The notes under the pieces are model-generated. The model worked only from the letters and a program-made list of their open reading frames with translations, was not told the origin of the DNA and ran no database searches. From NCBI GenBank assembly GCA_037951105.1, contig JBAMJV010007206.1, positions 1 to 64,000 of the forward strand: 64,000 nt of DNA. The letters are read 5' to 3'. Position 1 is the stretch's first letter. Every line of letters starts with the position of its first letter. This stretch comes from Echinarachnius parma. Lineage: Eukaryota; Echinodermata; Echinoidea; Clypeasteroida; Echinarachniidae. The position numbers and the translations under genes were made by a program. This document shows positions 1 to 11,101 of the stretch, one piece after another.

Positions 1-873
1 CTACACAACTGAACCAGTGGTTTGGCTTCGGTCCCGTTAGTGTAAATTACGCCCCCCCCCCCCTTGAATATTTATGGTTACGGGCCTGGTACATTTATAC
101 CAATCGTATAAAAGGTAATTCTGTTGTATACATGACTTGGGAATGAGGAAATATTATGTTTTAAATATTCAAATGATAATACTCAGTAGTTACTTTCACT
201 CTCTAGCCTTCATATGTCACCTAGTGGGCGTATGAATGATTGAAAGTTTTAAACAGCCTGAACTGGATAAAGGTTGTTATTCCATTTTCAGTTTCGCTGT
301 CTTCAACAGTGGTGTTGCTAATGTGAGGTAGAAGGGGGGCACATTTGCCCCTGTCATTCGTCTGTGTTCATTACCGTTGTAATTATTGACGATGTCACTG
401 CCCCTCCGTATTAGTTGGTTATGTAATGCTGACAGGGGTAAAACAAACTAACAAACACCAAATCTGCTTCATTAAGGGGTTACTTTTCTGCTTTATCTTG
501 TTTTCATTTTTGTGTAATTATTTGGTTATGATATGGAATGCTATTGATGTATTTTGTTTGTGTAATATATGAAATTTAAATGGAATGGAATGGAATTATA
601 TTAGATAAATTAAATTGAACAAAAGAAATTAAATTAAACGAAATTAAAAGCGTGAATTTAATTTAAATTAACTGTTATGTATATTGAAATGGACGTCAAT
701 GTTTGCCTCTATTTGCCCCCCCCCCCCCTTAATCCATTGGTTGGGCCATTATACCGTGGATACGCCCCTAGTCATCCATCATGCTAACCTGCTTTGTCAC
801 AATGTGGGAGGAGAATGGCATGACACTTTTAGTGTCCTTTCACTTTCACGTCCTTCTTAATTATCATGGTGTC
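1..873. other. Non-coding, AT-rich, with two poly-C tracts
   Basis: No coding potential seen. Poly-C runs lie near 51-63 and 717-729, the second followed shortly by GGATACGCCCCTAG, which resembles a hAT-type terminus. Not resolved into a whole element. Confidence 0.4.
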
Positions 874-928
874 CAAAACAAAGCACTTCACAAACGCGCA
901 CGCACACACACTGCACGCAAACACACAT
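874..928. repeat. 55-bp repeat flanking the LINE (left copy)
   Basis: Identical to 2138-2192: AAAACAAAGCACTTCACAAA followed by an ACGC/CACA-rich stretch. A third, slightly changed unit follows the right copy. Either target duplication or tandem repeat. Confidence 0.8.
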
Positions 929-2137
929 GTTCAATGTTCAATGTTCAATGTTCAATGTTTTATTTCTCATGTCACCCTGTCGTAGGGTATTGAAGAAAAT
1001 CACATTTAGCACAATATAACAAATATATACGGATATATATACACATATTCAAAACAATATATCACAAAATATAAGAAAACTAACATGTAACATAAAACAA
1101 ACAGGAAGTAAGTTAATTGCAAATTTAAAATCGATCAAAAATATAAACTTTCGAAAATGTGAAGATCATTGAGATGATAAACTCGGTCTTGTCAAATTTA
1201 ATTTCCCTATACCTTTACTAAAAGGTGATATTACTTTAAGGGTGAAACCGCTATGCAATGATGACCAAATAAATGAACAGTGATACTGACAAGTTAGCAG
1301 GAAACTATTAATAATAATCTAAAGTAAGTTTGTAAAAATGAACTATTCCAGAATCAATATAGTAATATACTTAACTTTCATAATTATGGGGGCTAAATAA
1401 TCATTATAATATGGTGTGAAGACGATATTTAGCAAACAAAGACAAAGTAAATAAAACGCAATCGCAATATTTATAATAATAATAAAGAAGTACAAGAAAG
1501 AAAACAAGGTCAATCGCAAGCTATGAATTGACCAAGGAAATGTTACTATCAAGAGAATGCACAACGGCTATTGAAATATCAATGCAGTAGAGAAGAAAAG
1601 AAGAAAAAAACAAGAGCAAAAACTATTTACATACAACAAAGGTACTTGTTCAGATCATGCAGTAAACGTGTGCATCAACATATTATAAATGACTATAATA
1701 CTTTCCAAGTTACCACTATTCGTCAATTTGAAGGATAATCATACATACTACAAATCAGCGTTGTGGCTGCAGACTTTAACTATTTCTTATAGAGTGCCAT
1801 TATGATACAACACAATTTTGATACATTTGCTAATTCCCTATGATTTACACTATTAAATAACTGACTCATTTTCATTACATTCGGTCTCACTCTATAGTAT
1901 GACTTTATAAAGGTCTTTCTTTCATTATCTAGTACTGGACATTCAAATAGATAATGAAATTCATCCCCTAATTTATTATTGTTACAAAGCTCGCATATGC
2001 GATCCTTTCTTTCGATTCCATTATATCTTCCAGTTACTACAGGCAATCTGTGATTTCCACATCGGAGCTTTGCTAAAGCAATTCTCAATGAGGGCGGCAT
2101 TAATATCAAATATGGTTCCATAATTACCTTACATGGA
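929..2137 (-). mobile_element. 5'-truncated non-LTR retrotransposon (LINE) copy
   Basis: The minus strand carries the C-terminal end of a LINE ORF2 (1780 to about 2137), then about 820 bp of AT-rich 3' UTR, then an AATAAA-like stretch and a microsatellite tail of the 7-mer TTGAACA (929-957). The copy lies between two identical 55-bp sequences (874-928 and 2138-2192). These could be a long target duplication or two units of a pre-existing tandem repeat, since a third unit follows at about 2196-2250. Confidence 0.75.
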
Positions 2138-2145
2138 CAAAACAA
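1780..2145 (-). pseudogene. LINE ORF2 C-terminal domain (CCHC-type zinc-knuckle tail), fragment
   Basis: The open frame encodes LAKLRCGNHRLPVVTGRY, then CELC and GDEFHYLFECPVL. This is the cysteine/histidine box (CxxC...HxxxxC) found C-terminal to the reverse transcriptase of many animal non-LTR elements. The reverse transcriptase and endonuclease are absent, so the copy is 5' truncated and dead. The first few codons of the open frame come from the flanking repeat. Confidence 0.8.
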
Positions 2146-2253
2146 AGCACTTCACAAACGCGCACGCACACACACTGCACGCAAACACACATAGACTAAA
2201 CAAAGCACTTCACAAACGCGCACGCACACACACTGCACACAAACACACATAGA
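2138..2253. repeat. 55-bp repeat flanking the LINE (right copy plus a second tandem unit)
   Basis: The first unit (2138-2192) equals 874-928. The second (about 2196-2250) differs by a few bases. The units are linked by an ATAGAC-type spacer. Confidence 0.8.
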
Positions 2254-3732
2254 CAAAACAAACTCACATGCATACAAAATCACCAAACTTATGCTTTACA
2301 AATGCCCCCAATTGAATAAATGTACAGCTTTGAAAAAATATTATTAGACCAAGCTTTATTAATATTTTGTACTACGTTTTACGCTATTTTGTCCATTTTA
2401 CAATAGACAAATTTGGTAATGGCATACCAAAAGGGGTATAGTCAATGGTGTTGAGCTACTACGTAGCATGTCTACCTTCAATTTGAGTAAAAATATGAAC
2501 TTTATACAAATTGTATGGATTTTGTCCATTCTTTACAGTTACATGTATATTAAAGGCATGGGTTTTATATACATTATTATACAAAGTGCAAAGGTTGTTG
2601 ACCTTTACCCTGTAAGTTGTGATTATACCATTTAAAGGTAGTTCAGATTCGTCAAATGAGATGCGCGGCGCCATCTTGCATACGCGTTGCGCACGGTGCG
2701 TAATGCACGTTAGCTCAGTGTCATGCGGTGCGCGCAAACTAACCCAGTTCAAAATGGCGACCCGCTATGTAGCATCCCCACGCTTGATGCCCTTTAAGGT
2801 CTCCCCAGTTCCTAGTGTGACTTTTATTACCACTTTGATTCTTGGTGAAAGGTACGTGCCAAGTGGCATTAAACTCTGTTGGAAAAGCAAATAATATTTG
2901 GATGCTGACTGCCTGTGCTTTAGCAGTATATCAGGATAGATATCTTCACCTGGTCTTACCTCTTTGATAAGAGCAATTGACTCTCACTTGGCAACTCTAA
3001 TCAAGAATTCCTTTACTCATAAACAAGCCCCACAAAGAATAGAAACGAAAAAATGTATATGATATATAAGCACTACTTTCAGAAAGAAAATCATAAAATG
3101 TTCCACTCAGCATTGAAAACGTGTGTTTTAAACCCATACCTTTATGGTATAAATCCATGCAATTATTCATGAAATTCATGTTTTCTTCAAATTCAAGAAA
3201 TTAAATCTTGTTTTAGGCATTCCTAATTATATTTACCATACCCCCTTTGTTATCTTATGAACTTAACGTTATTTAAGATGTAATTAAAGTGACCATAGAG
3301 TATAACCCACCTCGAATTTTTAGCAAAAAGTGCTTGGTCTACTAATTTTTGTCCAAGGCTGTAAACATGTGTAGATGTATAATTGGTATACCTTGCATGG
3401 TTTAGACACAAACTCCTGAAATGTAATACTAATCCTTCATTGAAGTGTAATAATTACACAGTTCACTTTGCTACTTGATGAGGTAATCAATTGAGCTGCT
3501 GCAATGATATACTGGGATAAGGTGCTGGTGTGTCGTCAGGAGGTGCCATTGTTTATATATAATACAACTTTCATTTTGCATTTATAACATTTTTACAACC
3601 ATGATGTGAATTATTGCTTGACTTTATTCAAACTTCATGATCAGTTTGCACATAGTACTCCCTTACCTTAGATCAGGAGAGCTATCCTCTCTTTATGAGA
3701 GAACTCAACTCCCTGCCGGAAAGAACATACGC
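2254..3732. other. Non-coding stretch
   Basis: AT-rich intergenic DNA with repeat copy R5 at 2652-2750 and no recognisable gene. Short open frames here lack codon bias or family motifs. Confidence 0.4.
2652..2750 (+). repeat. GC-rich interspersed repeat (family R5), copy 1
   Basis: Contains AGATGCGCGGCGCCATCTTG, then CG-rich sequence with CACGGTGCGTAATGCAC and TTAGCTCAGTG. Related copies lie at 16815-16880 and 19020-19105 (opposite orientation) and 30400-30500 (same orientation). Confidence 0.65.
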
Positions 3733-3960
3733 ATCCACAGTGTGAACACACTGCGTTTCACACTGTGGACCACGATGTTAAATTCGCGTTACTCACACAG
3801 GAACACACTGTGAACACAGTGTCAGCGCACCGTTTTACACACTGTGAAAGCAGGCAATTTCAACACTGTAGCGATCGTGCTCTCACAGTGTGTTCACAGT
3901 GTGAATTCGTTTTCACACTGTGAACACGCTCGAATTTAACACTGTGATCACACTGTGGAT
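3733..3960. mobile_element. Fold-back MITE built of CACAGTGTG words
   Basis: The ends ATCCACAGTGTGA and TCACACTGTGGAT form inverted repeats. The 228-bp body repeats CACACTGTG/CACAGTGTG in both orientations many times. No open frame. No convincing target duplication was identified. Confidence 0.75.
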
Positions 3961-4225
3961 GAGTGTGTTTTTTACAGCAAGGCTGTTTCGCAGTATATTA
4001 GACGCATTGAAATAAATACACGAAACACGATCCTGAGTGATTCATCTCTTATCATTACACCTTCAATGTAAATATCAATTCAATTCAATAAAGTTCAAAT
4101 TGTATTCAACACTCTTCATAAATACTTTACAACGTACAATATACATCATTAAGTGAACTTACTTAATAAAGTGCAAACTCACAAATTACATGTGTTTGGG
4201 ATAGGCAGAAATTTTACAGAAAATA

Positions 4226-4818
4226 CCGAACACAAAAAGTAACTACCCCCCTAAACAACTGCTCATAATTTCATAACCCATAATTGTTTCAAGGTGTAAT
4301 CTCACCACAATATTGGTACAGTTGTTTTGTAAATTATGTGCGAAAATCAGAGATATTCATCACTTTATGGCCGAATGAGCACAGATTAAACATGTTAAAG
4401 ACAAAATTCAAAAGTCACAAGGCATTGCGCGTGCCTGTACATTGTTGTGAAACAGCACATGTGGCAGAATGCATTGATTATGGCTTATGCAACAATACTG
4501 CTTGATATTCCATTTTTTTAATTTTTGTTATGGCACATGTGGTGAAATGCATTAATTGCAAGTGTAAAACAGTGAATTTTTTAATTTTTCACTACTCAAT
4601 AAACTGTAATGATGATAATACTTTTGCGAATTTTGAAATATGACAATTTTCTTTTTGAAGGGTGCTCACACAACCATGGAGTAATTGTTACCTCTTATTT
4701 TTGCACATTGTTTTCCTTACTACCATAGGGATATTTTGGCAAGACGAAATCTTCACATGATTCTTGGTTATGAAATTATGGGCAATTGTTTAGGAGGGTA
4801 GTTACTTTTTGTGTTCGG
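4226..4818. mobile_element. MITE with terminal inverted repeats of about 52 bp
   Basis: Left end 4226-4280 starts CCGAACACAAAAAGTAACTA; the right end (about 4764-4818) is its reverse complement with about four mismatches. The interior (about 480 bp) is AT-rich with no coding. The flanks contain TA but no longer target duplication is clear. Confidence 0.8.
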
Positions 4819-5794
4819 TTATAGGAAGGCAAAGAATCAACAAAAACATACAAACAATAGAAAGCTAGGCTACAAGAAGATCAACGTTGTATTTATTAAT
4901 TACTATAGCTATTCAATACGACATTTTTATATGCATTTTTAGAGGATTGAATTTAAATTACACATAGTAATTATGCACGTACTTACTCTATTTTTAATGC
5001 AAACAGTCCGAATGATTTATGAGCACCATCATTATTCCTTCCTTATGTTGCCTGAAAATTGTTTATTATTTTTTCTAACAATATTTACAATTTAAAGTCA
5101 CAATAGCTACTTGTTGAGTACAAATATATTTCAACGCATATTCACGATCCAACTTTTGTTAAAAAAAAATAGAAACGTGTTGATATTTACATTTCAAAAG
5201 AGCCGCCTCGAAATTAAAGTCTGTGTACTTATACAAATTTCTCCGATAAAAGGAATTAGATGTCATCACTTTGTAAGTGGAATGTGCAAAACTTATTTTG
5301 ATATTATAAAGAACTGTCTTTGTTTAAACATCAGTAATGTTCTTCTCTTTGTATAAGGATGATAATTATTATTAAAAATGCGCATTTCTCTAGATATCGT
5401 TCCGTTCAGGTTTCACGTCATCAATGTTCAATCCGCATATCGGAGGGGCACAGGAGGAGATTGTGTTGTTTCATTATTAAAATAACCTCATTCAAAATAT
5501 GTATGTACTTTACTTAATTATTTTTAATCCAATATGTAGACAGGTTATGTTAACGTCCACAATATGCGAACACTTGATACAAATCTAGATATCTAAGATG
5601 TGTTGAGATTATTTGCTAAGTCTACTATTGTCTACCATTGTATATGGAGAGACCTATAGCATGACCTACACACATTTTACGAAACTAAGTGAAGATATAA
5701 ATCAAGCTCTATATTATACTTTGAAATAGTGGATTTCAGTGTGTAAGTCTGAGAAAGATGTATTTACATATGAAAAATAGACAAAGAAAATGGA

Positions 5795-5935
5795 GTTTTC
5801 CCGGGATTCGAACCCGAGACCTTCAGATTTAAATAAAGATATGTTTAGTGATGTGACACCTTATTCGTGGTATAAACTGCAACCACTTGACTCTACCATT
5901 CGAACATCTACAGAGGGCGTCGTCCCAATCATGAA
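5795..5935 (-). mobile_element. tRNA-derived SINE remnant
   Basis: On the minus strand, GGTTCGAATCCCGGG (B box) lies near 5806-5820 and an A-box-like TGGTAGAGTCAAGTGG lies about 80 bases upstream. The gap is longer than in a tRNA, so it is a SINE-type or interrupted tRNA pseudogene. A second head with the same AATCGAACCCGAGACCTTC word lies at 11609. Confidence 0.5.
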
Positions 5936-6157
5936 TCACAACACGAGTTAGCCCTTCTGCGCAATCGGTGCGCATGTTGGGTTCAACAGTCTTACTTCCG
6001 GTTTACAAACATAAAATGCAAATTGTTTGAGCATACATGCGTGATGTGACCAGGCATGGACCCTGTATAGTGTAGTGTACATGGTTCAAATAACAAGCAA
6101 GAATCAATGAAGTCGCTTGATGCTTTTAGTAGACACCAAAAGTTGCAATGCATTCAT

Positions 6158-6163
6158 TTTATT
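6158..6163 (-). promoter_or_regulatory. Candidate poly(A) signal AATAAA for the adaptor-like gene
   Basis: TTTATT on the plus strand reads AATAAA on the minus strand, about 510 bases past the stop codon at 6672. It is the candidate hexamer I noticed in the 3' flank. It is AT-rich sequence, so chance occurrence is possible. Confidence 0.35.
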
Positions 6164-6671
6164 TTGTTGTTTTGTTTACAATGATAAGGCACTATTATTC
6201 ACAGAAACAAAATTAATTACAAGTCTGTGCATTGATCAATGCATTTAATGGAGACATGTACACATAACGTCCGTGCTGCTGATGCAACAGTGCGTGGTTC
6301 CTCATTAGCATATGTACGACCTTTATGATGTTGATGGATTCTGAGTGGTGCCAGTCCGAAACATTTCAAATACATGAGTTTTTAAAAGCTATAAACAGAT
6401 ATCCCACATTTCAACATACTTGCTAACCTAGATGTTTCATTTTAACAATTATTGTCTACAAACATAAAAATAATTCTTTCCATATACATGTAGTTTATGC
6501 CACTATGCTGACGCGGAAATGGAAACACAACTGGATAATCAATGGTGCATTTCCCATACACGCCATAGTCAAACTGTTTATCTACGCGTCTGTCAATGAA
6601 CATGGCGAACTCTGCAATCATGCTCTACAATCATGCTGTATTCTGTTATTCTGATAAATAAAGATTTAGAG

Positions 6672-8366
6672 TTATAAAAAGGTATCACGAGTTTCCAATA
6701 CATCACAAAGCTGCTCTAAATTGTTGTACAATGTGTGAAGCGTCCCCCCATCGCGTTTGGTGTCGTCTCGCGACATGGCATGCGACGATGTGGTGGAGGA
6801 GGTCGACAAATTTCTCAGCCCCTTCCGTGGTTCTTCGTACGTCGATTTGCCAACAACGACCAGCGTGGGGTTGGCTGGATTGACGTGTTTGATCTCCGGG
6901 ACGAAAACTTCCTTTTCGTAAGACGGTCGTTGTAGGTGGTCATAGACTAGGGACATTCTCCCGACGTCGTCGTCCGCTGCATCCATAGCCGTTATTTCAG
7001 TGGTCGTTGTCATGGTTGCCATGGTCGCTGATGGAGCAACGCCGTAGGAGGATCTTGGAAAAGTGGCAGCGCTGTAGCAAAAGGAGCCGTCAAGAATGTT
7101 TGTGGCGGACTGATTCTGGTAGATGTTTTTAGGCATGTTAGGCCCGTAGTTACCGTAAATGCTCTCACCATCCATGTCACTCGTACGCACCAGGTCAACT
7201 TTGGTCATCGTACTCTCGTTGTCAAGCCTTTGATCATGTTTATTTTCTCGATGGGTTGCCTGTGGACTTTCAATGGTCAAGTTGCTATAAATGGAACAAG
7301 ATGAGGTTTCTCTGCGGTGTGTCTGTTGAAAGTTCTGACTAAGCATTTCATCCCTATTTTCCGAGATTGTGGAGCGATCCTCAGATTTGCCATGCCCGAC
7401 TTTCGGTGATTTGTCCATCTTTTGCATGGTTTGAGTAGAAACATCCCTGGCGTTATTAAAGACACGATTCATGGACTGGTTGCTGCCGGGCCGGTAGACA
7501 CTACCAGCATCCAACTCACTACCAAGGTGATGTCTTCCAGCAGATGCAGTGTGTGTCTCAGACACTGATGATGATGTTGAAGGTAACATGCTTCTGGAGG
7601 TGTTACTGAGTCTTCCGTACCTGGTATCAGCCATCGGCGGTACGTTTTCATCAGGCGTACTGTTGGTAGGAATATCGGAAACAAAGCAGTAAGTGTTTTC
7701 AGCATTGATCTTCTTACTTTCAACTTCTTTCCTCGTGCTTTCTTTCCTATTTCCGCCTGTCTTGCTTTTCGTGCTTTCTTTCTCTGCAAGATGAACTTTT
7801 ATACCGATCTGCTTTGTCTCTGCAGAGTCGAATGTCATCACTGAATACCTCTTCGCAGCTAGGTCGGCGCCGGGGTGAGTGCCCGATCGTGGCCGCGACT
7901 TCACAACTGCATCGGCTGACGAGTCTCGTTGTTTAAGGGACTCCAGGCTCGTCCTCGGAGGAAGGGCCGGTACGCTGAGGGTTGTCGGTTGGGATCGGAG
8001 AAGCGGATCCGTTGGTTGTTTTCTGTCTCGATGGTGACTGCTGAACGATTCTCTCGGACATGTCGGACTGTCACGGTGATTTGGTTCACACGTTGACTGT
8101 GGAGGTAAGATCGACATTTCGATGCCCTCCTCGTTCCCACAGCTAGCCGTACTCACGTTGTATCGCTCGTCATCATGTTGACCTTGTGATACCTCTTTCC
8201 GACGGGATCCCACCGATCTTCTATTTCTCTTCCGACAACACTTTCTCATGCATATGCAAAGAAAGCAGAAAACTAAAATAACCAGTGCTCCTAAAATGCC
8301 GAGCTGTATGAGGGAATCATATAGTTCGATTAGTTGGACAAATGTCGGAGCGGTAGCGGTAGTCAT
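6672..8366 (-). CDS. Single-pass transmembrane adaptor-like protein, 564 aa (LAT/PAG-type layout), novel
   Basis: A single uninterrupted frame. An in-frame TAA lies 30 bases upstream of the ATG (8397-8399) with no AG between them, so this ATG is the natural start; position -3 is A. Residues 1-22 are short and lack a signal peptide. Residues 23-40 form one hydrophobic helix with Cys34, 37 and 39, followed by Cys43-Cys44 and a basic RKRNRR stop-transfer stretch, which could be palmitoylated. The rest is polar, Ser/Thr-rich and probably disordered. Visible short motifs are PALPPR (133-138, a PxxPxR SH3 ligand), four YxN sites (Y360 YSNL, Y404 YGNY, Y416 YQNQ, Y547 YNNL), ITIM-like SIYSNL (358-363) and LVYDHL (473-478), Y510 in YEEP, and a C-terminal TFL that fits a class I PDZ ligand. 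Vertebrate LAT, LAX1 and PAG1 share this plan: a tiny ectodomain, cysteines at the membrane, many SH2-docking tyrosines and, in PAG1, a PDZ tail. No sequence homology to them is claimed. The role as a signalling scaffold at the plasma membrane is inferred. It may be intronless. Confidence 0.8.
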   Translation of the reverse strand: MTTATAPTFVQLIELYDSLIQLGILGALVILVFCFLCICMRKCCRKRNRRSVGSRRKEVSQGQHDDERYNVSTASCGNEEGIEMSILPPQSTCEPNHRDSPTCPRESFSSHHRDRKQPTDPLLRSQPTTLSVPALPPRTSLESLKQRDSSADAVVKSRPRSGTHPGADLAAKRYSVMTFDSAETKQIGIKVHLAEKESTKSKTGGNRKESTRKEVESKKINAENTYCFVSDIPTNSTPDENVPPMADTRYGRLSNTSRSMLPSTSSSVSETHTASAGRHHLGSELDAGSVYRPGSNQSMNRVFNNARDVSTQTMQKMDKSPKVGHGKSEDRSTISENRDEMLSQNFQQTHRRETSSCSIYSNLTIESPQATHRENKHDQRLDNESTMTKVDLVRTSDMDGESIYGNYGPNMPKNIYQNQSATNILDGSFCYSAATFPRSSYGVAPSATMATMTTTTEITAMDAADDDVGRMSLVYDHLQRPSYEKEVFVPEIKHVNPANPTLVVVGKSTYEEPRKGLRNLSTSSTTSSHAMSRDDTKRDGGTLHTLYNNLEQLCDVLETRDTFL

Positions 8367-8399
8367 AGTGGTGGGTATATTTATATAAGAATAAGGTTA

Positions 8400-10150
8400 A
8401 AAACTCTTCAGGTATGTAACAGTATCTCCTCAGTTGTACATAATTATCCACCATGTACATATGCAGTTTAATTAGTAGTTTCCGTAAGCCTGTTCAAAAT
8501 AACAATCGACGGACTCCTTTACTCCACTTTACTCAAACCCATGTTAATGGTGGCGACTAATGTTCTGTGCTGCCTTCACTGGTTCTCGCCTTGTCATATA
8601 AATGTTTTCCGCTGCGCTTGCAAAGCGATACCAAATAACACGAGGATCAAAACAGAACAATGGTTAGCAAATAAATATCTTTCTGATCAAGACATATTTT
8701 ATAGAATATTAATCAATTAGTTTTCAGTCAGTGGCGTAGCGAGTGTGACCCTAAATGTGACAACGCTATTGATATGGAGGTTGGAGGAGAGAAGGTGGGG
8801 CAACGTTACAAAGTAAATTATTAATATGTGTTTAATGTCCGTCCCTGATACATTTGTTGTCCTTTTTATTTGACCAAAAAGGGAACAATATCATCAAGGA
8901 GCAGGATTGTTTGCAGGGGCAGGTTTACCCCCTGCCCCTGCCCTAAATGTCCTGTTCATACGTTTTATGATTGAATTATATACCTACTTTCGGTTCTACA
9001 ATATAATGTCGACCTTTGTGTTCAGCCCACCATTTTTGAAGTGTCATGAAAAGTAAAAAGCACTCCATAGAACTTACTTTCAAAAGTATCATCAATTAAA
9101 TGTGTCGGTCTGTGGGTTTCACATCTTGCAAAGAAGAAATATTATCAAAGTATCAGAAGGCTGCATTGTTGGCATGAGCGCAACAGTCGTGATATTTACG
9201 ATTTTGTTAACGATTTCTCAGGCCCTGTTCCGAGTAATGTAAATTTGAACAAGAAGCATGTCAAACTGCAAGTGTTGATGGTTCGTATGGTTGGCATGGT
9301 GACCCCAAAAGGTACTTCTTGATGATTGTTAATTTGTAGGTAGGGATCAAGGAGCATCGCGATCATTGTTATGTATATTCAAACATTTCACACGTTGACA
9401 TGTCTTGTCCCTTCTTGGGGAATGCTTTGATCTGTCCCGATGTAGCATCAGCAGTTTCCTTGTGGCTTGTGGCGTCCTGCTGGCGTCAGGAACCACTTCC
9501 TGGTGATATTGTATCGATGGCCATTCGAATCATAGATCTAGGATATGTGTACGTGGGATTTGAGGCCCATACATAGCAACATGCCTGATCCATTTGTGGC
9601 AGTTTGCTCGTTAGAACAACGCCATCTTGCGTTGAGAACGGCAAGTCGAACATGGCAAAAGAAGTTTGAATCTCGCTTGTCTTTCGAATTTGTTCCTATT
9701 CTTTACTTCTTTTTGTTCTCCGTTTGTATCTCTTTCAAAAGTAATAAATCATGACAATTATTTGACTGCGTTTTTTGTAAACACTCTCTTCGGTGTGCAT
9801 TAAATTAACACTTCATGACTTTACGGACTTATTAGTTGTCGTGTGCATTGTGTCCTGTAGTTTTACTTTCGGTCAAGGAAAGAAAAAGTAGAGTTTCATC
9901 TTATCAAATCTGTCAATGGCGATATTAATTTATTCCCATTGAGATGTGGACATGACAAGAACGACTAAAAAAAATTACAGTACTAAAGAAACGTGTAGGC
10001 GTGCTCCAATGTTTCTTATCAGCGGTCGGTGACAGCTTTTAATACTTTGTTTTGTTTTTTGTTTAAGGAAACATATACAGTAATTATTTCAATATCAGTG
10101 TGACTGTGAGTCCAATGGGCATAATGGGATGTCTTATGGTTTGGCACTTC
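8400..10150. other. Non-coding stretch upstream of the adaptor-like gene
   Basis: Probably holds the 5' flank of the 6672-8366 gene. A hAT-like terminus CAGTGGCGTAGC is present at about 8731, but no partner end was found. No gene seen. Confidence 0.4.
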
Positions 10151-10536
10151 TTAAAGGGAGTTAGTAACATTGTCCAAATCCTCAAAATTAAATTGTTGTT
10201 CTAGCGGTTCCCTCATACCTTGTTGTATTCGTATTAACAATAAAATCATGGGACCGATTTCGGTTTTTCAAATTTCCCTTTCGTTACAAAGATATGTACG
10301 ATTGAAGTATTCAGATAAGAAAAACTCAGGTGGAGTTTTGAAACCGTGTACAAAGTGAGTGCAGTGAGTTAGTGAATATCACTCTGCATTTTCGCTCATT
10401 ACTTGGCCGTGCAATGTCCATTTCACTTGAAATGTTCACACAATACCCTGTGGACATATGAGATAACAACAATATACATTGCATCAACCCTTCATCACTT
10501 TTTGCACATGTCAACAAAGTGACTAGATCCCTTTAA
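10151..10536. mobile_element. TTAA-flanked MITE, family M2, full copy
   Basis: Begins TTAAAGGGAGTTAGTAACAT and ends GTGACTAGATCCCTTTAA, an inverted match. About 386 bp, no coding. Other copies: 38623-39518 (split by another MITE), 43047-43412 and an inverted fragment at about 41079-41335. Confidence 0.8.
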
Positions 10537-10549
10537 ATTGTTGTATGAG

Positions 10550-11101
10550 TTAAAGGGATAGTTGAGTTTTGGTAGAGAGGGCGCTAGACTACTTTTTTTT
10601 TTTGTGAGGTAATGAAAAACTGAGTGTAAAATTTGAAAGAGCATAATATTTAAATAATAAAATCATCTTTGTTTGATCAAAATCGGTTCAGAGACGGCTG
10701 AAATATCCATAAATAATAAACCCGGGGCCCCGGGTTTATTAGAGAATTTTGAACCAGCCGTTAAAAATTCAAGAAAAATGCTTCCTCTTTTCAAAAAGTT
10801 ACAAAATAGGTATTTAAATAGTTGTTGGTTATTTCTCTATCTAATCAGTATTTCAACAAAGCATCACATGCACAATATTTTATTCAAAATGGTTGAAACC
10901 GATGAGTGTTTAGAGAGCGCCCTCTTACGTTGTAACGGCTCTTTTTGAATGATAACATGATTTTGACTACGTCATTTGTAATTTTGTGTTCCTTTCTAGT
11001 TATAACTATTAGTTTGTAATGTAATGATGCAGGTTTTGGTTACTAAAATTAAGTTTCACCAAAACTGTACTCTCCTTACCAGAACTCAACTATCCCTTTA
11101 A
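10550..11101 (+). mobile_element. TTAA-flanked MITE, family M1, copy 1
   Basis: 552 bp with ends TTAAAGGGATAGTTGAGTTT and its reverse complement. The body has ATCGGTTCAGAGACGGCTGA, a central palindrome around GGGGCCCC and a TGTAACGGCTCTTTTTGA block. This is the A orientation, shared with copies 6 and 8. Small open frames inside are not conserved. Confidence 0.9.

Larger units (their letters stand above)
4819..6671. other. Non-coding stretch 3' of the adaptor-like gene
   Basis: AT-rich. Holds the tRNA-like SINE remnant at 5795-5935 and probably the 3' UTR of the 6672-8366 gene. Nothing else recognised. Confidence 0.4.

Noticed and set aside
3700-3970. Repeated CACACTGTG words considered as a CRISPR-like or operator array
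   Set aside because: Words occur in both orientations with irregular spacing and terminal inverted repeats, which fits a fold-back MITE in a eukaryotic genome.
8376-8388. TATATAAATA on the minus strand just before the adaptor-like start codon
   Set aside because: Too close: a start site 25-30 bp downstream would fall inside the coding region, so it is unlikely to be that gene's TATA box.
8731-8742. hAT-like terminus CAGTGGCGTAGC
   Set aside because: No partner end or 8-bp duplication was found within range, so no element is called.
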